From NCBI GenBank assembly GCA_030619405.1, contig JAUXBK010000098.1, positions 1-9,145 of the forward strand: a stretch of DNA of 9,145 nucleotides. The letters run 5' to 3'. This DNA comes from Sedimenticola sp. Its GTDB lineage: Bacteria; Pseudomonadota; Gammaproteobacteria; Chromatiales; Chromatiaceae. A program made the translations under genes and the position numbers. How positions within the stretch are numbered: position 1 is the stretch's first letter; each line of letters starts with the position of its first letter. Positions 6,618 through 9,145 of this stretch are shown here, in pieces. The notes beneath the pieces are model-generated. The model was not told the origin of the DNA and made no database searches. It saw nothing but the letters and a program-made list of their open reading frames with translations.

Positions 6618-7547
6618 TCAGGTGGGTTCGTCTTCGGCCGGCTTCCGCCTTTTCTTGCGTGCCCTGGGGTGGGCGTCATCGTACACCTGGGCCAGGTGCT
6701 GGAAGTCGAGATGGGTGTAGATCTGGGTGGTGCTGATATCGGCGTGGCCGAGCAGCTCCTGCACCGCCCGCAGATCGCCCGAGGACTCCAGCAGGTGGCT
6801 GGCGAACGAGTGGCGCAGCAGGTGCGGGTGCAGATTGCGGGTCGCCCCCTGCTCCAGGGCCCACTTTTTGAGGCGGGACTGGACCGTGCGGGGATGGATC
6901 CGGGTGCCCCGCCGGCTGACGAAAATGGCCTCCTCTTCGGGGGTGGCCAGCGTCTCTCTCGATCCCATCCAGCGCCGGAGGGCCTGGACCGCCTTGCGGC
7001 CTACCGGGACCCGCCGGGTCTTCGCCCCCTTGCCGGTGACCACCAGCAGGGCATCCTCCAGGTCGATGTCGGTCAGCTGGAGAGAGACCAGCTCGGCCAG
7101 TCGCAGACCGCAGGAGTAGAACAGCTCCATCATCGCCAGGTCACGCAGCGCCAGCGGATCGTCTTCCGTCACGTCCAGCAGCTGGCCGAGCTGGTCGGCG
7201 TCGAAGGTGGCGGGGAGTTTGCGCGGAGTCCTGGGGGCCCGCACCCCCTGGGCCGGGTTGTTCTCCGCGACACCCTCTCGCATCAGGTAGCGAAACAGGC
7301 TGCGCAGCGCGGAGAGTTCACGCTGCAGGCTGTTGCCGGCCATGCCGGTGGCATGGCGCTGGGCGATATAGCCACGAACCTGCTGCTGGGTCAACCGGGA
7401 CCAGTGACCAACCCCTTCTGTTTCACACCAGGCCCGGGTGCGGTTCAGGTCACGGGCGTAGTTGCTCAGGGTGTGGGGGGAGAGCCGGCGTTCGTATCGC
7501 AGATAGTCGAGAAACCGGTCGAGCCACTGCTGGAGCCCATCAGACAC
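6618..7547 (-). CDS. xerC: XerC, tyrosine recombinase for chromosome-dimer resolution
   Basis: XerC (309 aa from GTG at 7547; E. coli 298 aa) acts with XerD at dif sites to resolve chromosome dimers at division. The N-terminal SAM-like core-binding domain (about 4-90) contains YERRLSPHTLSNYARDL. The catalytic set is complete: Arg149 in CGLRLAEL, Lys173 in GKGAKTRRVP, His242 and Arg245 in HPHLLRHSF, His268 in LLGHADI, and nucleophile Tyr277 in QIYTH. The frame is open to a TTG at 7592, which would overlap the upstream gene by 53 bp; the GTG at 7547 overlaps by 8 bp and places the start where XerC proteins normally begin, although its ribosome-binding site is weak. A basic, Arg/Lys-rich tail (295-302) extends the C-terminus. 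The dapF-DUF484-xerC order separates XerC from mobile-element integrases. Confidence 0.95.
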   Translation of the reverse strand: MSDGLQQWLDRFLDYLRYERRLSPHTLSNYARDLNRTRAWCETEGVGHWSRLTQQQVRGYIAQRHATGMAGNSLQRELSALRSLFRYLMREGVAENNPAQGVRAPRTPRKLPATFDADQLGQLLDVTEDDPLALRDLAMMELFYSCGLRLAELVSLQLTDIDLEDALLVVTGKGAKTRRVPVGRKAVQALRRWMGSRETLATPEEEAIFVSRRGTRIHPRTVQSRLKKWALEQGATRNLHPHLLRHSFASHLLESSGDLRAVQELLGHADISTTQIYTHLDFQHLAQVYDDAHPRARKKRRKPAEDEPT

Positions 7548-8220
7548 CAGGTTCCGACACCACTTGGAGGGTCTTGCTGACGATCTCGCCAAGACGGGTC
7601 AGGTAGTCGGTGCCCATCTCCGGGTGGAAACGCTGCTTGTCGTGGCTGCCGAACGCAAGCAGGCCCAGCAACCCCTGGCCGATGACCGGGATCAGGGCGG
7701 AGGAGTGGATGTCCTCGGCCTGGGGGCCAAACAGATAGGTCAGCTGTTTCTGGGGCAGGGGAGAGCAGCGGGGTGTGCCCTGGTCGAGAAACCCCCTGAA
7801 GCCGTCCAGATCGGGATTGGTTTCGCCTCCTACCTCGGCAGCGGAAAACAGGTGCAGCTCAACCGCTTCCGCTCGGAACTCTTCGGGCAGCCGGTCCTGG
7901 AGTACGTTCACCACCTCGTCGAAGTCGACAGCGGCGATCAGGCTGAGGGTGAGCTGGTGCAGGCGCTGGTCGACCTCCTGGTTTTCCTTGGCTACAGCAA
8001 TCAATTGCTCCAGCTGCTGCCGGTAGCGGTTGGACTGCTCCCGCAGGTTGCTGACCTGGCGCTCCACCAGAGAGATGGTGCCCCCGCTCTGATGGGGTAG
8101 CCGCAGCTCCAGCAGCAGTTCCGGGTGCTGTTCGAAGAAGCCGGGGTGGCGGGTCAGGTAGTCGGCCACCGACTGTGCCGACAGCTCCATCTCGGCCAGT
8201 TGCTCCGTCTGTGCATTCAT
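7540..8220 (-). CDS. DUF484 (YigA-like) protein with GAF-like domain
   Basis: This 226-aa protein belongs to the DUF484 family found between dapF and xerC in many gammaproteobacteria (E. coli yigA). It opens with the family signature around 21-60: YLTRHPGFFEQHPELL, then LPHQSGGTISLVERQ. A heptad-rich helix (about 50-90) precedes a GAF-like domain (about 92-222), whose fold often binds small molecules or mediates dimerisation; no catalytic residues are evident. The ATG at 8220 forms an ATGA overlap with the dapF stop and has a strong GGGGAG site upstream, so the longer frame to 8268 is rejected. The function is unknown; the constant neighbourhood suggests co-transcription with dapF and xerC rather than a proven shared pathway. 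Confidence 0.9.
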   Translation of the reverse strand: MNAQTEQLAEMELSAQSVADYLTRHPGFFEQHPELLLELRLPHQSGGTISLVERQVSNLREQSNRYRQQLEQLIAVAKENQEVDQRLHQLTLSLIAAVDFDEVVNVLQDRLPEEFRAEAVELHLFSAAEVGGETNPDLDGFRGFLDQGTPRCSPLPQKQLTYLFGPQAEDIHSSALIPVIGQGLLGLLAFGSHDKQRFHPEMGTDYLTRLGEIVSKTLQVVSEPGV

Positions 8221-9050
8221 AACTCTATTCTCCCCTGGTAGACGCTGGCCGCCGGGCCGCTCATCCACACCGGCTCATTATTGTTATCCTGCCAGCTGAT
8301 TACAAGCTCGCCGCCGGGCAGGCTCACCCTGACCTCCTCCTCCAGCAATCCCAGGAGCCGACCCGAGACCGCGGCGGCGCAGGCACCGGTGCCGCAGGCG
8401 AGGGTTTCCCCGGTGCCCCGTTCGTAGACCCGCAGTCGGATGTGACAGGGTGACACCACCTCCATGAAGCCCACGTTGGTACGCTGAGGAAACCGGGGAT
8501 GGCGCTCCAGCAGCGGCCCCAGCCGTTCCACCGGCGCCTGCTCCACCGACTCTACCCGCAGGACGGCATGGGGGTTGCCCATGGAGATTGCTCCGATATC
8601 CAGGTTTTCTCTTCCGACCTGGATAGGGTAACTGGCGGCCTGCTGCTTCGCATCGAAGGGGATATCCCAAGGCGCCAGCACTGGTGCTCCCATGTTCACT
8701 CTGATATTGCCATTGCTCTCGATATACAGGCGGATATGGCCGGAGTGAGTGCCCACCTCGATGATCTCCTTCCGGGTCAGTCCCTGGTCCTGAACGAAAC
8801 GGGCAAAACAACGGGCCCCGTTACCGCACTGCTCCACCTCCGACCCATCGCGGTTGAAGATGCGGTAGTAGAAGTCGGTTTGGGGGTCCCTGGAAGGCTC
8901 CACCAGCAGGATCTGATCGCAACCCACACCAAAGCGCCGGTCGGCAATGAATCGGCACTGCTCCGGTGTCAGTTGGACCTCCTGCTCGATGGCGTTGAAC
9001 ACGACGAAATCGTTGCCCAGACCGTGCATCTTGGTGAAGTTGAGGATCAT
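8217..9050 (-). CDS. dapF: DapF, diaminopimelate epimerase
   Basis: DapF (277 aa; E. coli 274 aa) interconverts LL- and meso-diaminopimelate without a cofactor, supplying meso-DAP for peptidoglycan and for lysine. The two catalytic cysteines are present: Cys75 in EQCGNGARC and Cys219 in TLACGTGAC, which act as the acid-base pair. The N-terminal FTKMHGLGNDFVV and the GNPHAV stretch (159-163) are also diagnostic. The start at 9050 is the family start, with AGGA (9061-9064) ten bases upstream. The heptamer tandem repeat begins only 19 bases upstream of the ATG, right behind this ribosome-binding site. lysA commonly precedes dapF in related genomes, but it would lie outside the window. The stop overlaps the DUF484 start by ATGA. 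Confidence 0.97.
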   Translation of the reverse strand: MILNFTKMHGLGNDFVVFNAIEQEVQLTPEQCRFIADRRFGVGCDQILLVEPSRDPQTDFYYRIFNRDGSEVEQCGNGARCFARFVQDQGLTRKEIIEVGTHSGHIRLYIESNGNIRVNMGAPVLAPWDIPFDAKQQAASYPIQVGRENLDIGAISMGNPHAVLRVESVEQAPVERLGPLLERHPRFPQRTNVGFMEVVSPCHIRLRVYERGTGETLACGTGACAAAVSGRLLGLLEEEVRVSLPGGELVISWQDNNNEPVWMSGPAASVYQGRIEL

Positions 9051-9069
9051 GTCGGTTGTGTCCTAAAGG

Positions 9070-9145
9070 TAGGTACTAGGTACTAGGTACTAGGTACTAG
9101 GTACTAGGTACTAGGTACTAGGTACTAGGTACTAGGTACTAGGTA
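9070..9145. repeat. Perfect 7-bp tandem repeat (GGTACTA)n, truncated by the window edge
   Basis: Period 7 holds without mismatch from 9070 to the end of the window: ten full GGTACTA units (9072-9141) with partial units at both ends. Each unit contributes one GTAC and one CTAG palindrome, ten of each in total. Because 7 is not a multiple of 3 and both strands contain TAG, all six frames are stopped, so the array is non-coding. A single strand can fold into GTAC-TAG-GTAC or CTAG-GTA-CTAG mini-hairpins along its length. It directly precedes the dapF ribosome-binding site. The true length is unknown because the array runs off the edge. Confidence 0.97.

Noticed and set aside
6618..7547. Mobile-element integrase
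   Set aside because: The tyrosine recombinase lies in the conserved dapF-DUF484-xerC context with host-like composition, so it is the housekeeping XerC.
6603..7580. Plus-strand open frame (325 aa) opposite xerC
   Set aside because: It lies over a complete XerC with all catalytic residues on the other strand, so it is a composition artefact.
9070..9145. CRISPR array or coding repeat
   Set aside because: The unit is 7 bp with no spacers, and every frame on both strands contains stops.

Overview
The window looks like chromosomal core sequence of a GC-rich gammaproteobacterium. The gene orders hslV-hslU-DUF971-ubiE-ubiJ-ubiB and dapF-DUF484-xerC are typical of that class. The HslV start, with a short prosegment ahead of the Thr-Thr pair, and the glycine-zipper lipoprotein fit a Chromatiales-like or sulfur-oxidiser-like lineage, but this placement is inference; no rRNA or other marker is present.

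Layout, right to left because nearly everything is on the minus strand. The right edge (9070-9145) is a perfect 7-bp tandem repeat that runs off the window. Just downstream is the dapF-DUF484-xerC block (9050 down to 6618), whose genes overlap by a few bases and which covers lysine/peptidoglycan precursor synthesis and chromosome-dimer resolution. The only plus-strand gene, a small glycine-zipper lipoprotein (6184-6612), converges on xerC with 5 bp between them and diverges from hslV. Then come hslV-hslU (ATP-dependent protease), a DUF971 protein, and ubiE-ubiJ-ubiB (ubiquinone biosynthesis), all tightly packed (6090 down to 770) and probably one transcription unit or a few coupled ones.

The left end is different. 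From about 45 to 765 the base composition falls to roughly 32-37% GC in the lines counted, against about 65% in a counted ubiB line. This segment carries one unrecognised gene (21-725) with a cysteine cluster and a C-terminal segment resembling the helix-turn-helix end of serine-recombinase-type proteins. It sits between ubiB and the start of a gene whose first nine codons match the N-terminus of phosphofructokinases (1-28), and looks like a recent horizontally acquired insertion that kept the downstream gene's Shine-Dalgarno and start codon intact.

I see no RNA gene, CRISPR array, insertion sequence or complete known defence system. There is no gene-free stretch over 300 bases; the largest non-coding parts are 6091-6183 (divergent promoter region) and 9051-9145 (dapF leader plus repeat). 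The most unusual items are the heptamer array abutting the dapF ribosome-binding site and the AT-rich insertion gene.
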